Positions 1-6,173 are shown, counted from the first letter of the stretch. The stretch is 7,108 bases of DNA from CAKRPJ01 sp934376955 (GCA_934376955.1 CAKRPJ010000076.1:1-7108), one strand, 5' to 3'. Translations and numbers: made by a program. The notes: generated by a model from the letters alone, not told the origin.

Positions 1-2
1 GT

Positions 3-335
3 CTACCATTTCCTTCACTGAATGAAGTTAATTTCGTTGCTTTTGATGAAGCAACTGAAGAATATCATGATGAATTGTTTGGCTATATCGAGAGTAATAA
101 TTTTAAGGAAGAGTATGAGTGTGAATATAATAATCAGATTGGGACACTTGAGTATCACAAACTGTTGCCAAATGGGAATCAGAAACAGGAGACACTCTCC
201 CTGACTTTATACATACGTCATCAGATTCATCATCCTGAAAATACAGAAAATGTTAGATATACTCGTGAACAATTAAAAAGTTCTATTAATGCTATGCGTA
301 GCTTTATTCAAGCACACCCTGTGTCTGAGGAATAA
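3..335 (+). CDS. C-terminal part of a protein with a HEPN-like R-H-x3-H motif (5' end outside the window)
   Basis: Frame 3 is open from the first bases of the window to the TAA at 333-335, giving 110 residues with no start needed. The upstream codons read smoothly (LPFPSLNEVNFVAFDEATEE), so this is the tail of a longer gene and the internal ATG at 75 is unlikely to be the start. Near the middle is LTLYIRHQIHHPEN. The RHQIHH hexapeptide fits the R-[NDH]-x3-H form of the HEPN ribonuclease motif and is followed by a predicted helix (YTREQLKSSINAMRSFI). Similar Arg/His-rich tails occur, as far as I recall, at the ends of ATPase-like proteins of Clostridia, but the ATPase part would lie upstream of the window and cannot be checked. 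Reality as a coding tail is likely; the HEPN reading is inference. Confidence 0.7.
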   Translation, partial: LPFPSLNEVNFVAFDEATEEYHDELFGYIESNNFKEEYECEYNNQIGTLEYHKLLPNGNQKQETLSLTLYIRHQIHHPENTENVRYTREQLKSSINAMRSFIQAHPVSEE

Positions 336-618
336 TACCAAGTGGTGTTAATCAGGTGTGGTGTATTAGGTTGTATAACATAAGCATCATGTGCGAGAAT
401 CATACTATATAATACGAATTGAAAGCCTGTGATTACGCGGTAGAGAGGCATCCATATCAGGTGGAGGGCTCTTTCCAGGTTCATCTGTATTTGTGGATTT
501 ATTCATGCTTAGTGTTCAGAAATATGGTGTGGCTTTTATGGCCGTGATACTAACCAGAAGAGTGTGCAATGCAGGCACTGCCAGATGATTTGAGATTGAT
601 GAAATATGATGATTATAT
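336..618. other. Intergenic stretch without a supported gene
   Basis: No convincing gene lies here. A perfect TATAAT at 408-413 is a possible -10 box for the zinc-ribbon gene, but no good -35 sits 16-18 bases upstream. A small imperfect stem is visible around 444-472 (AGAG and TCCA pairing with TGGA and CTCT), too weak to call an RNA. The stretch 513-593 is open without a start codon and contains a Cys residue and a later CRHC, vaguely like half a zinc ribbon; it may be gene debris. Confidence 0.5.
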
Positions 619-1005
619 ATGGATGAAAATGGAATTGTTATAAAATGTGCTAATTGCGGTAGGCATTTGAGAAATGATGAACAGCCGTGCCCTTACTGCG
701 GCTATACCGGTCGGAATATAAGTGTCTGCTTATCCGATTCAATAGGTATGAATGAATCTGCGAGAGGGAAAATGACAAATCCTGCAGCCAATGTGAAGAA
801 GCATGCGGTGCAGGAGTTTCACAAAGGAGATTCCTATTGGCGGGATGGTAAAAAGACTGTTGATCGAATGTGGATGGTTGATCGAAGAAACAACTTTTAC
901 AAGGAAGATATCAGAGATAAGGAAACGGGTCAAGTAATTCATGCTGTTGAAGAACCGTTAGTCAAGCATGTAGGACACGGAAGCGCTAACAAGAAAAAGA
1001 AATGA
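619..1005 (+). CDS. Small zinc-ribbon protein, 128 aa, function unknown
   Basis: The N-terminus holds two CxxC knuckles: C10-A-N-C13 and C24-P-Y-C27, separated by ten residues. This is a classic short zinc ribbon that should bind one Zn ion. The rest is polar, has no membrane segment or signal peptide, and ends with a His/Gly segment (KHVGHGSAN) and a Lys tail. Residues 75-110 (WRDGKKTVDRMWMVDRRNN, then YKEDIRDKETG) look like short beta strands with conserved-looking acidic turns. I recall small proteins of this layout (ribbon, then a TG-V-I stretch, then HGSA near the end) as hypothetical genes in accessory islands, without known function. No strong Shine-Dalgarno precedes the ATG, so expression may be weak or the start may be misjudged. 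It lies 153 bp upstream of the kinase on the same strand and could be part of the same unit. Coding status is well supported; function is unknown. Confidence 0.8.
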   Translation: MDENGIVIKCANCGRHLRNDEQPCPYCGYTGRNISVCLSDSIGMNESARGKMTNPAANVKKHAVQEFHKGDSYWRDGKKTVDRMWMVDRRNNFYKEDIRDKETGQVIHAVEEPLVKHVGHGSANKKKK

Positions 1006-1096
1006 CTAGATTTGGAGCTAAATTATAGAAGAAATTAGAATTAAACATTGAGGCTGATGTATTTTAGAAGGGCTATGAGTCAGATTCCTATAAAAG

Positions 1097-1102
1097 TATA
1101 AT
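1097..1102 (+). promoter_or_regulatory. Candidate -10 box upstream of the kinase operon
   Basis: TATAAT stands 56 bp before the kinase start codon in the 153-bp gap after the zinc-ribbon gene. The 16-18 bp upstream positions show no TTGACA-like -35 (TATGAG is the best at 17 bp), so this would be a weak or activator-dependent promoter. If it is not used, the kinase genes must be read from further upstream. Confidence 0.35.
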
Positions 1103-1158
1103 GGAAAATCTTCTGATCTAATAAAATTTATGGGATAAAACATTGATGGGAGATAGCT

Positions 1159-2055
1159 ATGGAATTAACTTCAGAACAATTAAAAGACTATCATAAGTTA
1201 ATAGAGGAGAATTTTCCCGAGGTAACAGTTATTGATAAGCCTGTAGTAGGTGGACAAAAAGTAGTATTTCCTTGTATGGATAATGGGCAAATGATTGCTC
1301 TTAAATTTGTAAAAATAGCATACAATGATGAGTATGAGATTAAGAACTCATCTGCGGAGAATCGGATTATACGAGAATTAAGCATTATGGGGCAGGTTCA
1401 TTCAGAATTCTTTGTAAGACCTATCGAGAAGCCAATCAAGAGAATTCTTGTAAAGGGGGCTTACTTTATAATATATGAAGAAGAGTGGGTTGATGGTATT
1501 TCAGTTGACAAGATGTTTAAGATGCAAAATTACTGTACAAAAGACGTTGTCCAACTTGGAATTGATATGGCAGAAGCAATCAAGGTTCTCTGGAGTAAGA
1601 AAATTATACATAGAGATATTAAGCCGGCGAATATCATAAGACAGAAGAATGGTCATTATGTTTTATTGGATTTGGGGATTGCTTATGATTTGAATGCAGA
1701 ATCACTGACGCAAATAGGTGGGCGTCCAGGTACCTACTATTACATGTCACCTGAGCAGGTTAGTCTAAATGATAAGCGAAAGCTGGATTTTAGATCGGAC
1801 TTGTATTCATTAGGCCTGGTAATGTATGAGTCTTTTACGCATTGCAATCCAATATATACGGTAGCCTGTCGAGGTGAATGTAATAATGCTGCTGATTTTA
1901 TACCGTGTAATTTGGTAGATATTGTTCCCCAAATCAATACAAAACTTGCAGATATTATTATGAGAATGTTAAAGAAACATCCAAATATGCGGTTCCGAAA
2001 TATAGATTATGTTATTATTGGTTTGAAAGCTGTAGAAAAAGAAATGGAGGCGTAA
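1159..2055 (+). CDS. Soluble Hanks-type serine/threonine protein kinase, 298 aa
   Basis: A single eukaryotic-like kinase domain fills the whole protein. The nucleotide-binding start is a Gly-rich turn at about residues 31-37 (GGQKVVF). The ATP-anchoring Lys is K49 in MIALKF, and its partner Glu is probably E73 in the following helix. The catalytic loop HRDIKPAN runs from 151 to 158 with D152-equivalent base and N158. The metal-binding motif is DLG at 171-173 instead of DFG, a common bacterial variant. The activation segment ends at SPE (197-199), and D214 is the conserved Asp of the F helix (DFRSDLYSLG). All catalytic residues are present, so the kinase should be active. There is no transmembrane helix, PASTA, FHA or other C-terminal domain, unlike housekeeping PknB/PrkC kinases, so it is cytosolic and its sensor must lie in a partner. 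A GGGAGA ribosome site sits 5 bases before the ATG. The next gene starts 5 bases after the stop, which implies an operon with the 397-aa protein and the nuclease-like protein, its likely substrates or partners. Confidence 0.95.
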   Translation: MELTSEQLKDYHKLIEENFPEVTVIDKPVVGGQKVVFPCMDNGQMIALKFVKIAYNDEYEIKNSSAENRIIRELSIMGQVHSEFFVRPIEKPIKRILVKGAYFIIYEEEWVDGISVDKMFKMQNYCTKDVVQLGIDMAEAIKVLWSKKIIHRDIKPANIIRQKNGHYVLLDLGIAYDLNAESLTQIGGRPGTYYYMSPEQVSLNDKRKLDFRSDLYSLGLVMYESFTHCNPIYTVACRGECNNAADFIPCNLVDIVPQINTKLADIIMRMLKKHPNMRFRNIDYVIIGLKAVEKEMEA

Positions 2056-2060
2056 ATTTT

Positions 2061-3254
2061 ATGGCTATTTTAGCACAACTTGGCTTTGCTAAAAAGGGTA
2101 AAGTAGAGAAAGGGACTGAACATAAGCTGATTAACGGAGTTGTCTTACGGCCCCAAAATGATAAACCGAAGTCTTTAATTCGATATGCTGAAGGGTTGCG
2201 ATATAAATGTGATGATATTGAGATCTACTTTGATTCGGAATTCAGCATTTTCTCCATTCAGGGGGATGTCAATTTGGGGAAAACTTCAGAGTATTCTTTT
2301 TATCCAAATGCAACAAATCCGGGCAGTAACTATTTGTTGCAAGAGCTCGAGGGATATATAAAAGGTTCTGTGGAGTTTCAAAAAAAATTGGGAGTAAAAT
2401 CAATACTTGGAATTTGCCCAATTATTCAGGATTACAAAGATCGTTCAATGGGGACACTTTCAAATATTATAGAACTTTCGCTAGGCGCATTAGCTAATGA
2501 GGAAACATATCATAGTGGTAATTTTATGATTTCTTTATGTGTTCAGGAGACGGCTTTCCAGGATATTGATTCGGTGAATCATATGCTGGATGAACTTACG
2601 GCATGGGATGTAGAAGGATTTTATGTTGTTATTGATAGAAATGCATCTGCTGTATTTGAACCTAATATTGATGAACAAAGATTAGCTAACATAATGTATT
2701 TCCTTTACAGTTTATCAGTAGTTAATAGCTATAAAGTGATTGTTGGTTATGTTAATCTATTATCAGTTCCATATTCTGCGATATGTAATGCAGAGTTTGC
2801 TGTAGGATGGTTTGGGAAAACAAGAATGTTTACTCAAAGCGGATTTATAAATTCCAAAGGAGGTAATAGACCTAAATTAAGGTATTTATCGGAGCCGTTG
2901 CTTAGCTCTGTATTGGTGGAGCCAGAAATTGTAACTATGAAGCAGAAGCTAGATGATTCCATGTTCTTATCGGGGTCACCTTTTGATAATGAACTGAAGC
3001 AGGAAAGCTGGTCTCAGGAGAAGGAATGTCTCGAGGACTGGTATGCTTTGTCTTCTCTAACCCAACATTTGCAATCAGAGGTTAATATATTCAAACGCAT
3101 AGATATCCTGCAGCGTAAAATAAATAAAGCTAGGCATATTTTACAGGAAATCGAAAAAGTCATTCCAGCACTTGATAAAAAGTCGAATCCGGTATATCTA
3201 GATACATGGGAGAAAGCACTTGAAAGATTTAAGGAAATTTTGCATGAATCATGA
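2061..3254 (+). CDS. Unrecognised 397-aa protein of the kinase operon, possibly an alpha/beta barrel with a C-terminal coiled coil
   Basis: I do not recognise this family. From about residue 113 to 252 hydrophobic strands alternate with helices: KSILGICPII, FMISLCVQE, GFYVVIDRN, YKVIVGYVNLL, and AEFAVGWFGKTRMF. This rhythm suggests a TIM-barrel-like or other alpha/beta fold, with candidate active-site residues at strand ends such as D192, N194, N232 and the GWFGKTR segment at 249-255. Residues 68-75 read GDVNLGKT, a formal Walker A match, but the following sequence is not a typical P-loop helix. The C-terminal part, about 337-374, is helical and heptad-like (HLQSEVNIFKRIDIL onward) and may be a coiled coil for assembly. 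There is no signal peptide or membrane segment. GGAGG at 2045-2049 lies inside the kinase 3' end, 11 bases before the ATG. The gene overlaps the nuclease-like gene by ATGA. Size and neighbours suggest a sensor, substrate or enzymatic subunit of the same system; this is inference. Confidence 0.9.
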   Translation: MAILAQLGFAKKGKVEKGTEHKLINGVVLRPQNDKPKSLIRYAEGLRYKCDDIEIYFDSEFSIFSIQGDVNLGKTSEYSFYPNATNPGSNYLLQELEGYIKGSVEFQKKLGVKSILGICPIIQDYKDRSMGTLSNIIELSLGALANEETYHSGNFMISLCVQETAFQDIDSVNHMLDELTAWDVEGFYVVIDRNASAVFEPNIDEQRLANIMYFLYSLSVVNSYKVIVGYVNLLSVPYSAICNAEFAVGWFGKTRMFTQSGFINSKGGNRPKLRYLSEPLLSSVLVEPEIVTMKQKLDDSMFLSGSPFDNELKQESWSQEKECLEDWYALSSLTQHLQSEVNIFKRIDILQRKINKARHILQEIEKVIPALDKKSNPVYLDTWEKALERFKEILHES

Positions 3255-3913
3255 TTAAATACAGCGAAGAGCAGATGGGAACAGCATTTCATTACTATAT
3301 GAAACATGGACAAATGCATAAAATCGGACATTGCTTTCAGATTTTTTATGAATTCGCTGCGATGCAGGGGGTGGCAGATTTTATTGCTGTACATAGAGAA
3401 GGCTTCTCTCTGCATCCATCTTCGGTTTTGTATAAACTTCACACTGATTGTAAGGTGTATTCTCTGTTAAAGAGAAAATCTGGTCGCAGCAAGGCATATC
3501 TCTATGAAAATGTAATGGCCGAGAAGAAAAGTTGCAGTGCAGCAATTTCCGAATTGGAAAATGCGGGAATTATCTTCGAAAAGGAGGGGCTTTATTACCG
3601 GTCTGACTTAATAGATAGCTCTGCTACAACAATTTGGGCATTTGAACTTAAGTTGTCGGATTGGAAAAGAGCTATTTTTCAGTGTTTACAATATCAGGCA
3701 TATGCCAATTATTCAGTTGCTGTTTTTCCTGACAGTAAATTTAAAGTGCTTAATGAAAACTTACATTACTTTAAAGATTTAAATATAGGCGTTTTATTAT
3801 TTAATCCCATTGATAGGGAAGGAAAGTGGCTATTTTATCCACGCAAAGGTACTGGTAAGATGAATGAAGCTAGAGCTTATGTTCTACTTAAGATTCATAA
3901 TCTCGGCAAGTAG
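3251..3913 (+). CDS. Putative PD-(D/E)XK-type nuclease interrupted by a winged-helix-like segment, 220 aa
   Basis: The protein shows the pieces of a restriction-endonuclease-like fold. An N-terminal helix leads into a strand with an acidic residue (GVADFIAVH, D43). Much later comes a strand with the E-x-K motif (IWAFELKL, E132 and K134), directly followed by a helix with QxxxY spacing (Q144 to Y148, also Q147 to Y151) and a further strand (YSVAVFP). This order matches RecB-like PD-(D/E)XK nucleases. Between the two halves, about residues 66-120 look like an inserted winged helix: CKVYSLLKRKSGRSKAYL, a second helix KKSCSAAISELENAGI and a hairpin IIFEKEGLYYRSD. Such an insertion would give DNA binding, or sensing, within the nuclease. 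No membrane segment is seen. The ATG overlaps the stop of the preceding gene as ATGA, with an AAGGA 15 bases upstream, so translation is probably coupled. It ends the operon; no clear terminator follows. The nuclease assignment comes from motifs only; a DNA-binding regulator that has lost activity is the alternative. Confidence 0.85.
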   Translation: MIKYSEEQMGTAFHYYMKHGQMHKIGHCFQIFYEFAAMQGVADFIAVHREGFSLHPSSVLYKLHTDCKVYSLLKRKSGRSKAYLYENVMAEKKSCSAAISELENAGIIFEKEGLYYRSDLIDSSATTIWAFELKLSDWKRAIFQCLQYQAYANYSVAVFPDSKFKVLNENLHYFKDLNIGVLLFNPIDREGKWLFYPRKGTGKMNEARAYVLLKIHNLGK

Positions 3914-4258
3914 TTTTGTTGACTAAAGTATGAGGTAAATAAATTCTGAGATGTAAGAGGTAAGTGATCGAAGAGGTTGTTAGCGGCAGGCTAAATTTTC
4001 TAAGTAGCGTCGAAATAAACTTATCATCCAGAGGCGGGGGGGGTAGCCAATGCTGGACGAACTTATAATGCCAAAGAACCAGGCTTCTCCTTTCATTTAC
4101 TAATCGTTTTTCTCAAGATTTGGAGTGAGACCATTTCCGGTATAACCCCTATCATCTGATGGTAGACGCCGTCTTTTTTTGAATATTACGCGGCTTTAAA
4201 TCTATCTGATACGCACGTGAGAGCCAGGCAATACACGACTGGAGAGCCAGTAGTTTTC
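3914..4258. other. Intergenic stretch holding an IS-end-like sequence and possible gene debris
   Basis: No intact gene is present between the nuclease-like gene and the IS21 end. Position 3978 begins a sequence repeated, with divergence, at 6832. A run of eight G lies at 4036-4043. Between 4129 and 4258 the plus strand reads as a plausible peptide (DHFRYNPYHLMVDAVFF, then EYYAALNLSDTHVRARQ) if one T of the seven-T run at 4174-4180 is skipped. The second part stops being host-like exactly at the IS21 tip at 4259, so it could be a fragment of an interrupted gene. The minus strand is also partly open there, so this is not called as a gene. Confidence 0.45.
3978..4056 (+). repeat. IS-end-like direct repeat, copy 1 (TGTTAGCGGC...)
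   Basis: The stretch starts TGTTAGCGGCAGGC, continues with AAATTTT and AAGTAG, then GTCG, a GAGGC/poly-G block and GCCAAT. The same order of blocks occurs at 6832. The 5'-TG start and internal imperfect re-use of an AGCGGC/AGCGTC unit resemble the ends of IS21-like elements, which carry several short repeats. No transposase of a matching element is attached, so it is probably a solitary end left after deletion. Confidence 0.5.
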
Positions 4259-4319
4259 TGTCAAGCAGATTTCCCCATTTTCGTCGTCGGAATTCCCCAT
4301 CGTCATTGGGGGAAATTCC
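4259..4319. repeat. IS21 end on the istB side, with sub-terminal repeats and a hairpin
   Basis: The terminal TGTCAAG is followed by two imperfect copies of a TTCCCCAt-TCGTC unit (about 4271 and 4293). A self-complementary stretch at 4289-4319 (GGAATTCCCC against GGGGGAAATTCC) could form a hairpin just past the istB stop and act as a terminator or a transposase site. Confidence 0.6.
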
Positions 4320-4338
4320 TCACTTTCAGCGGGCCTTG

Positions 4339-5109
4339 TCAGGATGCAGATTCCACTACTGCATCCTGCCGCATGAGGGCGTGTTCCATCCGGTAGCTCC
4401 GGCCGCCGGCCATCAGAAGGTGGCCGTGGTGGGCCAGCCGGTCAATCATGGCGGCTGCCATTTGTTCATCGGTAAAGACGCTGCCCCATTTCGAGAACTC
4501 TAGGTTCGTCGTCAGGATGAGGCTCTTGCGCTCGTAGCTGTCGGAGACAATGCAGAACAGCATCTGCGAGCCGTCCCGGTCCATGGGGACGTAGCCCCCA
4601 CTCATCGAGGATCAGGAGGTCCTGTTTCTGCAGGTCCTTCACCAGTTTCTCGAGTGTGCCCTGCTTGCGGGGCTCGGCCAGCTTCAGGACCAGCTCGGGC
4701 ACGGAGAAGAATTTCGTCTTCAGGCCCATCTGGCAGGCTTTTACGCCAATGGCAATGGCCAGATGCGTCTTGCCAGTGCCGACAGGGCCGTATAGGATGA
4801 GATTCTTGTGCTCTCGGATGAATTGGCAGCTCTCCAGCTCTTCGCGGCTAAACAGTGGCGGGAACTGGATGTGGCTGTACTCGTAGCCTTCAAAGGTCTT
4901 GTAGGTTGGGAACCCGGCCCGCTTCATGAGGCGGTGCCGTTTGTTCTCCTCTCGGGCTGCAAGCTCTGCCTGAAAGACATGGAGGAGGAATTCTTCCTGC
5001 TTCGGCGTTGCCTCATTTTGCAGAGGTCCGCGACACTGCTGCTGAGGAAGAGCTTGCGTGCGGCTTCGTGGACCTCTTCATCCAGCGTGGCCTTCATCTT
5101 CGGCGTCAT
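4339..5109 (-). pseudogene. istB: IS21 helper ATPase IstB, broken by two frameshifts
   Basis: IstB is the AAA+ ATPase that assists the IstA transposase in target selection. Three consecutive frames together give an almost full-length protein of about 256 residues. The start at 5109 (ATG TPKMK) has a GGAGG site 8 bases upstream. The first part ends near SSVADLCK, where an AAAA run (TTTT at 5016-5019 on the plus strand) seems to have lost one A; the next frame continues NEATPKQEEFLLHVFQ. The middle part carries Walker A in LILYGPVGTGKTHLAIAIG and Walker B in LLILDEWG. Right after DEWG a G run (CCCCC at 4595-4599) has gained one G, and the third frame continues YVPMDRDGSQ through SLILTTNLEFSKWG to the end. 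The two homopolymer slips are the only visible damage. Its start lies inside the end of istA, as is usual for a coupled pair. Confidence 0.9.
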
Positions 5110-6093
5110 GCGGGTCACCTCCTCTCAGGAATGCCTGGTCATAGATGGCAAGAGAGGGGCCGGAGGCGGGCTGGGTATCCAGTCCGAAACCGGCAATCCG
5201 CTCTGCCAGGACGGCGGCGTCACAGGACGAGAGGTGCTCGCCGTGAATGCTGCGCTCCATGGCCGTCAGCGCGGTCTCTAAGCCGTAACGGTTCGTGAGC
5301 TCGGCAAGCGTGTGGAGCTGTTTCTTGCGGCTGCGCCGATCCTGTTGGTCTAGATAATCCCGCAGGAGTGCTGGTGTCTGCCGACGGATACCACTGTTCT
5401 CCCAAGAACCGGAATTCTTCATCAGGGTGCAGAGCGTCGTGCGGTAGTCGTTGCTGTCTGTGCGCTCCGGCCCGAAACGTCGCTCATGAGAGACCAGCAC
5501 GGTGCCGTCATCGCGCAGGACATCCACCTTGTCGGCATAAATGCCAATGAGCACCTTCTGGTGGCTGTTCTCCGGCCGGGTGGAGTAATAATGCTTCCTG
5601 TCCAGGCAGATTTTCCCATAGCCGTCTGCCTTGAGCCATTCATAGCGGCAGACGGTGAATGGCTTCCTTGGCAGAGGACGCAGCGCGGCACGGTCTTCTT
5701 CGAAAAGCGCAGGAGACGCCTTTCTTGTAGTGCGTCTCCTGCGCTTTCACCTCGTGCCGCTTCAGGAGCTCGCAGTTGTAGACATGGAAGTCCTTGACTC
5801 GCGGGACAGGGACAAAGAGATTGGCGCGGACATAGCCGACCTTGCGCTCTACGTTGTCTTTCTCGTAGCCAGCATACGGATTGCAGAACTTCACGCGGCA
5901 CCCGTAATGCGCGCGGAAGCGCTGGAACAGCTCCGTCTCATGCACTTGACTGCCGACTCGCCTGCCAATGCCAGTGGCATTGGCAAAGATCAGGAGCGGT
6001 GGGACACCGCCAATGTACTCGAAGATGTTCCGCAGGTCTTGGCAGACACATTCCGCCGTCTCGTCGCCGAATACCTGCGTGAAACCGTTGAAT
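5078..6093 (-). pseudogene. istA: IS21 transposase IstA, N-terminally deleted, frameshifted and with a mutated catalytic Asp
   Basis: The remnant encodes about 335 residues of the DDE transposase; roughly 150-180 N-terminal residues, including the DNA-binding region and the first catalytic Asp, are missing. A TAA stands directly before FNGFTQVFGDETAE at the deletion joint. The segment IGGVPPLLIFANATG should read FDN: the second catalytic Asp is replaced by Ala (GCC where GAC is expected). The following NPYAGYEKDNVERKVGYVR contains the expected Glu region. After HEVKAQETHYKKGVS the frame changes by one base near 5707-5715, and the downstream frame continues with LFEEDRAALRPLPRKPF through KVLIGIYADKVDVL to the stop at 5078. 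The C-terminal half is otherwise open and recognisable. The gene is dead on three separate counts. Confidence 0.9.
5702..5748. repeat. Near-perfect 17-bp inverted repeat inside istA
   Basis: The left arm is 5702-5719 (GAAAAGCGCAGGAGACGC) and the right arm is 5732-5748 (GCGTCTCCTGCGCTTTC). They are complementary apart from one extra A in the left arm, with a 12-base loop. The right arm encodes KAQET in istA; the left arm covers exactly the place where the reading frame is lost. Confidence 0.85.
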
Positions 6094-6135
6094 TACCGAG
6101 GAAAACTTGACACTTACTATGGAAAATGTGCTGGA

Positions 6136-6164
6136 TTGCAATGTAACTTTTAGTAAGATATAAT
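6136..6164 (+). promoter_or_regulatory. Sigma-A promoter, upstream member of a tandem pair
   Basis: TTGCAA at 6136-6141 and TATAAT at 6159-6164 are separated by exactly 17 bases. It starts 24 bases outside the IS21 tip and points at the 97-aa gene. A perfect inverted pair, CTTACTA at 6113-6119 and TAGTAAG at 6151-6157, brackets the -35 and could be an operator. Confidence 0.65.
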
Positions 6165-6173
6165 AGAAAATGT

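Larger units (their letters stand above)
4259..6112 (-). mobile_element. Degenerate IS21-family insertion sequence with an internal deletion
   Basis: The element is visibly more GC-rich than the genes around it and carries istA and istB remnants in the standard order, read leftwards. Its tips are TGTCAAG at 4259-4265 and CTTGACA at 6106-6112, a 7-bp perfect inverted repeat with 5'-TG ends as expected for IS21. Behind the istB-side tip are short repeats (TTCCCCA then TCGTC at 4271 and 4293), another IS21 trait. The total is 1854 bp, short for the family, because the istA side jumps from about 20 bases of terminus directly into the middle of istA. I see no target duplication: the flanks are GTTTTC on the left and CTTACT on the right. 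With both genes broken it cannot transpose by itself. Confidence 0.85.

Noticed and set aside
22..204. A 60-codon frame near the window start
   Set aside because: It overlaps the better-supported frame 3-335 and lacks a ribosome site.
442..474. A small imperfect stem-loop in the intergenic region
   Set aside because: The pairing is only four plus four bases with internal loops, and no known RNA motif is seen.
513..593. A short open stretch with Cys residues (WCGFYGRD...VQCRHCQ)
   Set aside because: It has no start codon and only half of a zinc-ribbon pattern; it may be debris but cannot be supported as a gene.
3014..3442. A 142-codon open frame on the minus strand across the junction of the 397-aa and nuclease-like genes
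   Set aside because: It lies entirely opposite two genes with strong coding signals and has no ribosome site or recognisable motif.
4808..5281. Long plus-strand open frames across the IS21 element
   Set aside because: GC-rich sequence leaves many frames open by chance; the minus strand carries clear IstA and IstB motifs in the same bases.
5422..5901. A 159-codon minus-strand frame inside istA
   Set aside because: It is the third frame of istA; its peptide is Arg/Cys/Pro-rich with no family features, whereas the neighbouring frames give IstA sequence.
4259..6112. Target-site duplication flanking the IS21 element
   Set aside because: The bases outside the two tips (GTTTTC and CTTACT) do not match over 4-8 positions.
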